A DNA stretch of 48,619 bases. Source: Opitutales bacterium (GTDB taxonomy: Bacteria > Verrucomicrobiota > Verrucomicrobiia > Opitutales > Oceanipulchritudinaceae). Of this stretch, positions 41,657 through 48,619 are shown in pieces (position 1 is the first letter of the stretch; every line of letters starts with the position of its first letter). The stretch is taken from positions 1-48,619 of the forward strand of contig JAFIGH010000034.1 in NCBI GenBank assembly GCA_020831525.1. Direction: 5' to 3'. Position numbers and translations under genes: made by a program. The notes under the pieces were generated by a model. It was not told where the DNA came from, made no database searches, and saw nothing but the letters and a program-made list of their open reading frames with translations.

Positions 41657-42502
41657 TCAGAGTCGGCAGGTCCGGATGTCGTGGGCGATGATTCCCTGGG
41701 CTCCGAGTTCCGATAGCGCGTCGATGATTTTGTTGAGGCCCTTTGTTTTGACCATGGCGGCGACAGCCACCCAATCGGGGTCGCTCACCGGGGAGAGGGT
41801 GGGGCTCTTCACTCCGGGCGTGAGGCGGCAGGCGTCGTCGCGCTGTGCGACGGGCACGACGTACTCGAGCAGGACGTAGGTACGCGCCACGAGGATGCCC
41901 TCAAGGCGGCGAAGGAGCGCTTTCAGTTCGTCGGACCCGTTGTGGTCCGACCGGGTGATAACGACCGCCTCGGAGAGGAGGATGGGCTCCCCGACGATTT
42001 TGAGCCCGGCTTCAAAGAGTGTGCGGCCCGATTCGACAACATCAGCGATTGCGTCGGCAACGCCGAGCTGGACGGAGATTTCGACGGCACCGTCGAGCCG
42101 CACGACGCTGGCGTCTACCCCCCGTTCCGCCAGATCCGCGCGGACGATGTTCGGATAGCTGGTGGCAATGCGCATGCCGCCGAACTCCCCGGGCACGGCG
42201 TCGGAGGCTTTGGGCACGGCGTAGCAGAACCGCGATTTTCCCAACCCGAGGCCGAGGCGCTCTTCAACATCCGCCTGGCTGTCGCGGGCGAGGTCGCGTC
42301 CGGTGATGCCCGCGTCGATGATGCCTTGGCTCACATAGATGGCGATGTCGCGCGGGCGCAGGTAGATGAACTCCACGCTGTGCTCCGTATCGCGCACGAA
42401 GAGTTCGCGCCCGTGTCGTTTGCAACGGTATCCGGCTTCCGCGAGGATGGTGACCGCGGCGTCGGAGAGTGCGCCCTTGTTTGGAATCGCTACCTTGAAC
42501 AT
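41657..42502 (-). CDS. hisG: ATP phosphoribosyltransferase, long form
   Basis: A 281-residue HisG of the long type, first step of histidine synthesis. The N-terminal part starts FKVAIPNKGALSDAAVTILA; DAGITGRDLARD and the phosphoribosyl-binding DAIADVVESGRTLFEAGLKI are characteristic. The extra C-terminal regulatory domain for histidine feedback (about 210-281, TPGVKSPTLSPVSDPDWVAV) is present, so HisZ is not needed. It is convergent with the DCC-like gene and diverges from pmtA. No other his genes are in the window. Confidence 0.94.
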   Translation of the reverse strand: MFKVAIPNKGALSDAAVTILAEAGYRCKRHGRELFVRDTEHSVEFIYLRPRDIAIYVSQGIIDAGITGRDLARDSQADVEERLGLGLGKSRFCYAVPKASDAVPGEFGGMRIATSYPNIVRADLAERGVDASVVRLDGAVEISVQLGVADAIADVVESGRTLFEAGLKIVGEPILLSEAVVITRSDHNGSDELKALLRRLEGILVARTYVLLEYVVPVAQRDDACRLTPGVKSPTLSPVSDPDWVAVAAMVKTKGLNKIIDALSELGAQGIIAHDIRTCRL

Positions 42503-42666
42503 GGAACTACGAGAGCCCGAATTCCGCGCGGGCGTAAAGGCATTTTCCCGTTGGTCCGCGCCAATGTGCGGAAAGCCTTTGCCAAGCGTCACTTTTGTGT
42601 GCTTGTTTTGCGCGGTTTTTTCTTCGGCCGGGCTTCGGCGTGCGGTCGACCAACCAATAGAATACG

Positions 42667-43383
42667 ATGGATTTGAGCAGTGTCAGGAGGGCTTACAAGT
42701 TTTACGCCCCGATCTACGATCTGGTCTTCGGGCGCATAGTCGAGGAGGGCCGCCGCCGCGCGGTGAGCGCATTTCCGCAAAACCCCGGTGACCGCATCCT
42801 TGAAATCGGGGTGGGCAACGGGCGGGCTTTGCGCTACTACGAGCCGCATGTGGAGGTGACCGGGATTGATGTGAGCCCGGAGATGCTGAAGGTGGCGCGG
42901 GACCGGTTCTTCAATGCGCGGTTTCCGCAGGTGAAGGCGCTGTTGCAGATGGATGCGCAGGCACTTGAGTTTCCTGACAATTCCTTTGACGGTGCCGTGG
43001 CCATGTATGTCGCTTCCGTCGTGCCGGACCCGGCGGCGATGATCCGCGAGATGTTCCGCGTCTGCCGTCCGGGGGCGCCTCTGGTCGTGGTCAACCATTT
43101 TGCTTCCCGCAACGGAGTTGCCCGTCGGGTGGAGCGCGGGTTTGCGCCCTTTTCGCGTCGGCTCGGTTTCCGCCCCGACTTTCAACTGGACGACTTTGTG
43201 CGGACGGTCGGCTGCGAGCCGCGGAAAATCACGCGGGTGAATGTGGGTGGATATTGGAAACTCCTTGAGTTTTCCGGCTGGGAAAAGGCCGGTCCCGTGG
43301 GCAACAACGGCGCGGGAGCGCCCGTTGCGGATAATGGAAACGGGCGGCCGCCGTCGCCCGACGCGCTGAACAACGGTCGCTGA
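42667..43383 (+). CDS. pmtA: PmtA-like phospholipid N-methyltransferase
   Basis: A 238-residue SAM-dependent methyltransferase. Motif I is ILEIGVGNGRALRYYEPHVE, with GIDVSPEMLKVA (motif II). The sequence DNSFDGAVAMYVASVVPDPA and PLVVVNHFASRNGVARRVER, then GFRPDFQLDDFV, match the Rhodobacter-type PmtA that converts phosphatidylethanolamine to phosphatidylcholine. The C-terminal 25 residues (NNGAGAPVADNGNGRPPSPD) are disordered-looking. No Pcs gene is near. The Rhodobacter PmtA resemblance is stronger than to UbiE. Confidence 0.82.
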   Translation: MDLSSVRRAYKFYAPIYDLVFGRIVEEGRRRAVSAFPQNPGDRILEIGVGNGRALRYYEPHVEVTGIDVSPEMLKVARDRFFNARFPQVKALLQMDAQALEFPDNSFDGAVAMYVASVVPDPAAMIREMFRVCRPGAPLVVVNHFASRNGVARRVERGFAPFSRRLGFRPDFQLDDFVRTVGCEPRKITRVNVGGYWKLLEFSGWEKAGPVGNNGAGAPVADNGNGRPPSPDALNNGR

Positions 43384-43474
43384 GCGCCCCGCAGGTCGAC
43401 CGGTTCCGCTGCGCCGCCGTCTCCGCGCGCAAAAAAGCTTGGCATTTCTCCGCCTGCCTTGCCGACTGAAGGGT

Positions 43475-45028
43475 ATGGCGAAACTGGCTCTTCTCTCCGT
43501 CAGCAACAAGGATGGACTGGTCCCTTTTGCGAAGGCGCTGGTCGAAAACCACGGCTACCGGCTGCTCTCCACCGGCGGCACAGCGCGGGCTCTCACGGCG
43601 GCGGGTCTGCCCGTCACGGAGGTCAGTGAACACACCGGCTTTCCGGAAATGATGGAAGGCCGCGTGAAGACGCTCCATCCGAAGATCCACGGCGGGCTCC
43701 TCTGCCGACGCGACAAGCCGGACCATGTCGAAGCCGCCCGGGCGCACGGCATCGACCTCATTGATCTCGTCGTCGTCAACCTGTATCCCTTCGAGGAGAC
43801 CGTGCGCAAACCAATGGTCACGGCAGAGGAAGCCATCGAGCAGATCGACATCGGCGGACCGTCCATGTTGCGCAGCGCGGCGAAAAACCACGTTGACGTC
43901 ACTGTCGTTGTCGATCCGGACGATTATGGTGCCGTCCTCGACGCCCTTGCCGACGGAAACGCCCTCTCCGCCCTGCGCCGCAAGCTCGCGCGCAAAGTGT
44001 TCGCCCGCACAAGCGCCTACGACGCCGCCATTGCGCAATACCTCGAAAGAAACGGGGACGAGGAGTCCCCCGATCTCGCCGCCCTCGCCGGCTTTCCGCC
44101 GTCCTTCGACCTGCGCGTGGAAAAGGCGCAGGATCTGCGCTACGGCGAGAACCCCCACCAGAAAGCCGCCCTCTACGGGCGTTTCTTCGAGGTCTTCGAG
44201 CAGCTCCAGGGCAAGGAACTCAGCTTCAACAACATCCTCGATATCACGGCCGCGACCTACCTCATCGGCGAGTTTGAGAAGCCGACCGTCGGCATCCTCA
44301 AGCACACGAATCCCTGCGGGGTGGCGAGCGCGGACGACCTCGCCGAGGCATGGGAACAGGCCTTCGCCACCGACCGCCAGGCCCCCTTCGGTGGGATCAT
44401 CGTCGTGAACAATACTGTCGACGCGGAACTCGCCCGGAAAATCAGCGGAATTTTCTGCGAAGTGATCATCGCGCCTCATTTCAGTGACGACGCTCTCGAC
44501 CTCTTCCGCAAAAAGAAAAACCTCCGTCTTATGGTCAACCGCGATGGGGTGGGGGCCGAATCACTCAAGGACATCCGCTCTGCTGTGGGCGGCCTCCTTG
44601 TGCAGGACCGCGACCAAAAGCGCCTGCGCCCGGCTGACTGCAAGGTCGTGACAAAGCGCGAGCCGACGCCCGCCGAGTGGGATGCCATGTTGTTTGGCTG
44701 GAGGGTCGTGAAGCACGTTAAGTCCAATGCCATTGTCTACGCCGCGGCGGAACGCACTCTCGGAATCGGCGCGGGCCAGATGTCGCGCGTGGATTCCTCG
44801 CGCATCGCCGTATGGAAGGCAGGTGAGGCCGGGCTTCCGCTCAAAGGTTCGGTGATTGCTTCAGATGCTTTTTTTCCGTTTGCCGACGGATTGAACGCCG
44901 CGGGCGAGGCCGGGGCGACGGCGGCCATTCAGCCCGGAGGCTCCGTGCGCGACGAAGAGGTCATCGCCGCGGCGGACGAGCGCGGGATGGCCATGGTCTT
45001 TACCGGCGTGCGTCACTTCCGCCATTGA
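43475..45028 (+). CDS. purH: Bifunctional AICAR transformylase/IMP cyclohydrolase
   Basis: A 517-residue PurH of purine synthesis. The cyclohydrolase half (1-190) has [40 protein letters not shown] and [19 protein letters not shown]. The transformylase half (200-517) has [58 protein letters not shown], and near the end [20 protein letters not shown] and [15 protein letters not shown]. Length and order match the family. The ATG at 43475 gives the standard [14 protein letters not shown] start. Confidence 0.97.
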   Translation: MAKLALLSVSNKDGLVPFAKALVENHGYRLLSTGGTARALTAAGLPVTEVSEHTGFPEMMEGRVKTLHPKIHGGLLCRRDKPDHVEAARAHGIDLIDLVVVNLYPFEETVRKPMVTAEEAIEQIDIGGPSMLRSAAKNHVDVTVVVDPDDYGAVLDALADGNALSALRRKLARKVFARTSAYDAAIAQYLERNGDEESPDLAALAGFPPSFDLRVEKAQDLRYGENPHQKAALYGRFFEVFEQLQGKELSFNNILDITAATYLIGEFEKPTVGILKHTNPCGVASADDLAEAWEQAFATDRQAPFGGIIVVNNTVDAELARKISGIFCEVIIAPHFSDDALDLFRKKKNLRLMVNRDGVGAESLKDIRSAVGGLLVQDRDQKRLRPADCKVVTKREPTPAEWDAMLFGWRVVKHVKSNAIVYAAAERTLGIGAGQMSRVDSSRIAVWKAGEAGLPLKGSVIASDAFFPFADGLNAAGEAGATAAIQPGGSVRDEEVIAAADERGMAMVFTGVRHFRH

Positions 45029-45096
45029 GCGTGGGCGGGACCGAACGGCGGGGCGGCGGCGCATGGACGGCGGGCTGGTGGTGCCGATGCCCGCGG

Positions 45097-46899
45097 TCAT
45101 CGGCCGACGGGAAACCATGAGCCGTATTCAGCAAACCATGCGTAGGGAAAAAATTCGGCATCGATCCAGATCCATCCGTTATCGGGATCGAAATACCAGG
45201 ATTGTTTTTTTGCCACGGGTGTGTCCTTCACGCGGACGGTTACTTCCTGTCCGTTGATCCAGAGAAGACGTTCGCCCGTCGACAGGGGTTCCGCATAGCG
45301 GAAGTGCAACGTAGAACTGCCTTGGCCGAAGGCGGGTCCCTCGAGGGTGATCGCGGAATCCGTCCACTCCACCGAACGGAACGCATCCGGGTCCTCAAGT
45401 GTGACGGCGATGGTGAAGCCGTGTCCCTTCGGGCCGGTGCGGATGTCCGTTGTCGACAGGCGGGTTTCAGGCCGGACCGGTCCCGGCTTCACGCGGTAAA
45501 TCCATCCGTTGTGTTTATTTAGGAAATACAGCTCTTCATTGCGGTCGCGGCCGACACGGAGGTCCGTGCGTTGTCCGGATTGCCCGCGGATAATTCCCGC
45601 CAATGTTGTGCGGTGTCCATGGCTGTTGAAGACCGGAAGTGTGTAAACCGGCAGCGTTTCGGTGTCGGCCAGCTTGTCCAGCGGGCTGGCGGGGGAGACA
45701 AACAACTCGTCGCGGTTGGTGAAGTCGGCGTAGATGTAATAGCCGAATAGCTCGGGTATGGCGTCGCCGCGGTAGACGAAGCCTCCGGAGATCGCTCCGT
45801 TGCGGTCGGCGTGAGCGTATTGGACGACAGGGTACAAGAATCCGGAATCGTCTTCCTGCAGCGGGAAGATGAGTTCTTCATCGTGGCGGAAGGTTCCTTC
45901 GCGTTCGCTCCAACCGTAGTTGCCGCCGCGTTCGATGAGATTGATTTCCTCGATGAAGTCCCCGCCGATATCGTAGGCAAAGAGCCCGCCGGTCACGCGG
46001 TCCCAGTTGATGCGGTGCGGGTTGCGGAGCCCGTATGCCCAGATTTCAGGCAGGGCGTCCGCAGTACCGACGAAGGGGTTTTCAGGCGGAACGGCGTACG
46101 CCCCGTCAGCCCCCGCGCCGCCTTCGGGATCGATGCGAAGGATTTTGCCGAGCGGAGAGGTGAGGTCCTGCGCCGCGCGCTGCGGGTCCGGCGAAACCTG
46201 CTTGAAGACCCATCCGCCGTCGCCCGTGGCGATATAGAGCATGCCGTAGTCGGTGTCGCCCGGACGTGACATCGGGTTGAATGCGATCTCCCCCACGTTG
46301 TGGTCGGCGTAGGGCTGCTCGATGCGCAGCACTTCACGAACGTTTCCCGTGAACGTCGTCGCGCCGGGGTCGTCCGCCTGCCAACCCAGGAGGACATCGT
46401 GATGGCTCGGCTGGCGACTGCTACCCCCGGGGCCGGGAATAGGCCGTTTGCCCGCGAAGGTGGCTGTGCCCGTGGTTGCGGGGGCGGAGACAACGGTATA
46501 AAAGATGCCGTTGTCCGTGAATTCGGGATGGAAAGCGAAGGAAGAGAACCCGGTTTGGCCTGCGTCCTGTGTAATCCAGTCAAATTGCGGAAAGTGGACA
46601 GACACGTCGAGGTATCGGCGCGGGGCGGCTTCCTCGGTCTCAATGACGTAGAGATAGCCGCGCTGGTCGTTTACGAAGAACCGCCCGTCCGCCGTCTGGC
46701 GAAAAAGGTTGAGCCTGGGTTGCTGTTGGTTGGCGGACGAAACCGGGATGCGCTTCCATTGTTCAAGGGTGATTCCCCATGGCGCTTCGGGGGGATCCGG
46801 AAGCGGATCGGCGATGGGTGCGTCCGCGTGGACGGCAGATACCGCAGCGAGGAGCAGGGAGAGGAAAGCCGGTGCGGCCGGGAATCGGAAACGGAGCAT
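45097..46899 (-). CDS. PQQ-type sugar dehydrogenase with Trp-rich tail
   Basis: A 600-residue exported protein of the soluble glucose/sorbosone dehydrogenase fold (six-bladed propeller). A signal peptide (about 1-26) precedes the propeller with TGFSSFAFHPEFTDNGIFYT, HNVGEIAFNPMSRPGDTDYG, LTSPLGKILRIDPEGG, EIWAYGLRNPHRINWDR and GGNYGWSEREGTFRHDEEL. These blocks are typical of PQQ-dependent aldose dehydrogenases (Asd-type), so it probably oxidises a sugar in the periplasm. After about 470 an Ig-like segment follows, and the last 45 residues are a Trp/Tyr-rich tail (QSWYFDPDNGWIWIDAEF, FPYAWFAEYGSWFP) related to those at 1287 and 12811. ATG 46899 is chosen for the signal peptide. Confidence 0.88.
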   Translation of the reverse strand: MLRFRFPAAPAFLSLLLAAVSAVHADAPIADPLPDPPEAPWGITLEQWKRIPVSSANQQQPRLNLFRQTADGRFFVNDQRGYLYVIETEEAAPRRYLDVSVHFPQFDWITQDAGQTGFSSFAFHPEFTDNGIFYTVVSAPATTGTATFAGKRPIPGPGGSSRQPSHHDVLLGWQADDPGATTFTGNVREVLRIEQPYADHNVGEIAFNPMSRPGDTDYGMLYIATGDGGWVFKQVSPDPQRAAQDLTSPLGKILRIDPEGGAGADGAYAVPPENPFVGTADALPEIWAYGLRNPHRINWDRVTGGLFAYDIGGDFIEEINLIERGGNYGWSEREGTFRHDEELIFPLQEDDSGFLYPVVQYAHADRNGAISGGFVYRGDAIPELFGYYIYADFTNRDELFVSPASPLDKLADTETLPVYTLPVFNSHGHRTTLAGIIRGQSGQRTDLRVGRDRNEELYFLNKHNGWIYRVKPGPVRPETRLSTTDIRTGPKGHGFTIAVTLEDPDAFRSVEWTDSAITLEGPAFGQGSSTLHFRYAEPLSTGERLLWINGQEVTVRVKDTPVAKKQSWYFDPDNGWIWIDAEFFPYAWFAEYGSWFPVGR

Positions 46900-46954
46900 G
46901 CGTGTTACAAAAGACGTCCGCGCGCGCGGCGTCCAACGGACGGATGCTATACCG

Positions 46955-47431
46955 TCAAGCGCCGGTTCGCCCGCCCGGTGTTTCAAGAATGTGGTAGCCG
47001 GTCTCCCGGAATCCGCATTCGCGGTAAACGGCATGGGCGCGCTCGTTCGACGCATGGACGTAGAGGCGCAGTCCGCACACATCCGCACGGGCGGAAGCTA
47101 CCTCGCGGAGCGTTTGTAGCAACGCGCGGAATACACCCTTGCGGCGGTGGGGGCGGTCGACGAAAACGCTTTGTATCCACCAGAAATCGGCATTGCGCCA
47201 GTCGCTCCACTCCGTGGTCACAAGCAAGCAACCGGCGGCGGTGCCATCCAGCTCCGCGAGGAAATAGAGCCCGCGTTCCGGTTTATCGAAAACCGACTGG
47301 ACGCCTCGCGCGACGGTCGCAGGATCGAGACGGATACCCTCTGTTTCGGCGGCGAGGTCTATATTGAACCGGGCGATGGCCGATCCGTCGTCAGCGGTAG
47401 CCTGCCGCACACAAACGGGACCGGCGCTCAC
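46955..47431 (-). CDS. GNAT-family N-acetyltransferase
   Basis: A 158-residue acetyltransferase. It shows the GNAT fold with VRQATADDGSAIARFNIDLA at the start, the central strand FWWIQSVFVDRPHRRKGVFR containing the acetyl-CoA loop (RPHRRKGV, the Q/RxxGxG/A site), and LRLYVHASNERAHAVYRECG, the motif before FRETGY. The substrate cannot be told. The start is a GTG that overlaps the stop of the RAYT gene (GTGA at 47428-47431), so it appears translationally coupled to the transposase. Confidence 0.85.
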   Translation of the reverse strand: MSAGPVCVRQATADDGSAIARFNIDLAAETEGIRLDPATVARGVQSVFDKPERGLYFLAELDGTAAGCLLVTTEWSDWRNADFWWIQSVFVDRPHRRKGVFRALLQTLREVASARADVCGLRLYVHASNERAHAVYRECGFRETGYHILETPGGRTGA

Positions 47432-48459
47432 TGGTGTGGCTCCTCCGGGCGTGCTTCACGCGGCAGGCAGACTGCGCCGGGTCCGGCGTGCCGCCGCCCC
47501 GCCACCGCGATGTCGGTGCCGTCCATGACTTTCAGAGGGGCCGTGCCCGGTGGTTTCCGCATTCGACCGAGGGCAGCCCCACCGTCGCCTTCGGTCAACC
47601 AGTCATGGGAGCCGAGAGCCGTTCCTTGAGTGACAAAGCGCAATTTCAGCTGCAGAAGTTCATGGACCTCCAGTTCGCCGTCCGCCCGGACTGCGTCCAG
47701 CAGGGCCTCGCGGTCGATGCGTGCGCCTGTGCCGTCCCGTTTCGCCGCCGCACCCTTCCCCAGCATGCGCAGACGGTATCGGGCAAGGGCCTTCATCGTG
47801 CCGCCTTCGCCCGGAAAACAGCGGGCGAGGGATCGTCGCAGGCCGTCGTTGCCCGCCAGCGCCTCCGCGTAGCCGCACCAGCGGTAGTCTTCCGGAAGCT
47901 TCGCCAGTCCGGCGCGCACGGGATTCAAATCGATATAAGCCGCCACGAGGCCCACGAGCCACGGCGTGTCCTCCACCAGCACGCTGCCGAAGCGCTCCGC
48001 CCACAGCGTGCCCGCCGTGTCGTAAGTGTGATTGAACCACTTTGTGTAGCGCTGGCGGAGCGTTCGCATGAACTCCGAGACATCGCCCATGCGCGCCCGC
48101 AGGCGGGTGCGCAGAAGGCGGGCCTCCTCCGTCTCACCCAGCGAGAGGGCGTGCGCGAGACCGCGGGCATCAAGTCCGCACCACGCCGCCCGCGCAGTGC
48201 CGTAGAGTGCCTCGAAGCGCCGCACCAGTTCAGCATCGCTGCACTCTCTCGTGGCCGGATCGATGCGAACGAGAATGTGCGCGTGGTTGCCGAGAACACA
48301 GTAGGTGATCAGTTCGATGCCGCTGAACGCCACCGCCCGGTGCAACGCCCGCACCCACACCTCGCGCTGCACCTCCGCTAGCAGATATCGCTGGTGAATG
48401 ACTCTTGCAGTAATGTGATATACGGCAATTTTATCGGATTTTAAACGTATTTTTCCCAT
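47428..48459 (-). CDS. REP-associated tyrosine transposase (RAYT), copy B
   Basis: A 343-residue paralogue of the RAYT at 35827. The HuH pair is H59/H61 in VLGNHAHILVRIDP and the catalytic tyrosine is Y138 in RQRYTKWFNHTYD. RLRARMGDVSEFMRTLRQ, LWAERFGSVLVED and AAYIDLNPVRAGLAKLPEDY correspond block by block to copy A, and both end with an extra basic/Gly-Pro-rich part. The AT-rich stretch 48460-48515 upstream likely holds its promoter. Its stop overlaps the GNAT start by 4 bp. Copies A and B are clearly diverged, so they are old duplicates or separate arrivals, not a recent transposition. Confidence 0.9.
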   Translation of the reverse strand: MGKIRLKSDKIAVYHITARVIHQRYLLAEVQREVWVRALHRAVAFSGIELITYCVLGNHAHILVRIDPATRECSDAELVRRFEALYGTARAAWCGLDARGLAHALSLGETEEARLLRTRLRARMGDVSEFMRTLRQRYTKWFNHTYDTAGTLWAERFGSVLVEDTPWLVGLVAAYIDLNPVRAGLAKLPEDYRWCGYAEALAGNDGLRRSLARCFPGEGGTMKALARYRLRMLGKGAAAKRDGTGARIDREALLDAVRADGELEVHELLQLKLRFVTQGTALGSHDWLTEGDGGAALGRMRKPPGTAPLKVMDGTDIAVAGRRHAGPGAVCLPREARPEEPHQ

Positions 48460-48539
48460 AGCTTACATTTTTGATTGAATCAACTTTTCTAATATCTTCG
48501 AGAACTTAATCTTAGTGGATGGGCGGGTCAAGGGAAATT

Positions 48540-48619
48540 TCAGGAGACGGTTTTGAGTTTGGGGAGGGCGGGGAGGCGGAGGCGGCGGGAGAGGGAGTCG
48601 CGGAGTTGGTGGACGGAGA
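48540..48619 (-). CDS. C-terminal fragment of a gene cut by the window edge
   Basis: On the minus strand an open frame enters from the window end and stops at TGA (48542-48540). Its residues read SVHQLRDSLSRRL, then RLPALPKLKTVS. This looks like a basic protein end. It is too short to assign. It would transcribe toward the RAYT gene and stop about 80 bp before it. Confidence 0.35.
   Translation of the reverse strand, partial: SVHQLRDSLSRRLRLPALPKLKTVS

Noticed and set aside
35827-48459. Composite transposon bounded by the two RAYT genes
   Set aside because: The RAYTs are diverged, in opposite orientation, RAYTs do not form composite elements, and the enclosed genes are mainly core biosynthesis (leuCD, hisG, purH).

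Overview
The window is a GC-rich stretch of bacterial chromosome. The combination of a PEP-CTERM protein, a LacI-like/AraC (XylR-type) regulator, an OmcB-like DUF11 protein, a long-form HisG and Trp-rich C-terminal tails of a kind I associate with Opitutae proteins points to Verrucomicrobiota, probably class Opitutia (inference from gene content, not from a marker gene). No rRNA, tRNA, CRISPR array or prophage was seen.

Layout. 1-5.0 kb: a beta-1,3-glucan (laminarin-type) locus with a SUMF1-fold protein, an exported GH16 glucanase and two cytoplasmic GH17 enzymes. 5.0-11.6 kb: a signalling and stress region. On the minus strand a four-gene operon (stand-alone receiver, sll1863-like lipoprotein, lmo0937-like and DUF3185 membrane proteins) diverges from a CheB-CheR-PAS protein, a HisKA_3 kinase and a NarL-type regulator. 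11.6-18.1 kb, all minus: a decayed B12-binding radical SAM gene, a Trp-tail secreted protein, a PA0069-type radical SAM protein and three envelope genes (YbaY-like lipoprotein, TorF-like porin, OmcB-like DUF11 protein). 18.4-21.7 kb: a thiosulfate-to-cysteine cluster (periplasmic rhodanese, YeeE/TsuA permease, cysteine synthase). 22-26.6 kb: a glycosyltransferase, two unknown genes, and a XylR-type regulator divergent from a PEP-CTERM protein. 26.7-35.7 kb: housekeeping genes (hemD, trpF, dus, mutL, glgP, a DUF3108 protein). 35.8-48.6 kb: leuCD, exbBD, a GbsR regulator with a cysteine-less DCC-like protein, hisG, pmtA, purH and a sugar dehydrogenase, with two REP-associated tyrosine transposase (RAYT) genes at 35.8 and 47.4 kb.

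Cross-links between distant genes are the most interesting content. (1) A directional motif, GTAGGGnnnCACCCCAT, lies about 80-110 bp before the receiver/stress operon, the CheB-CheR operon and the decayed radical SAM gene, which suggests one regulon. (2) A palindrome TGCAT-ATTY-ATGCA lies upstream of the SUMF1 gene, the GH16 gene and the Trp-tail gene. (3) Three secreted proteins of different architecture end in a related Trp/Tyr-rich tail. (4) REP-like palindromes coexist with two RAYTs, one of which overlaps a GNAT gene by 4 bp.

Several proteins have lost family-defining residues: MutL lacks all recognisable endonuclease metal ligands, the DCC-like protein lacks CxxC, and the SUMF1 protein lacks one catalytic cysteine. 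Functions are family assignments read from sequence; no database search was run.
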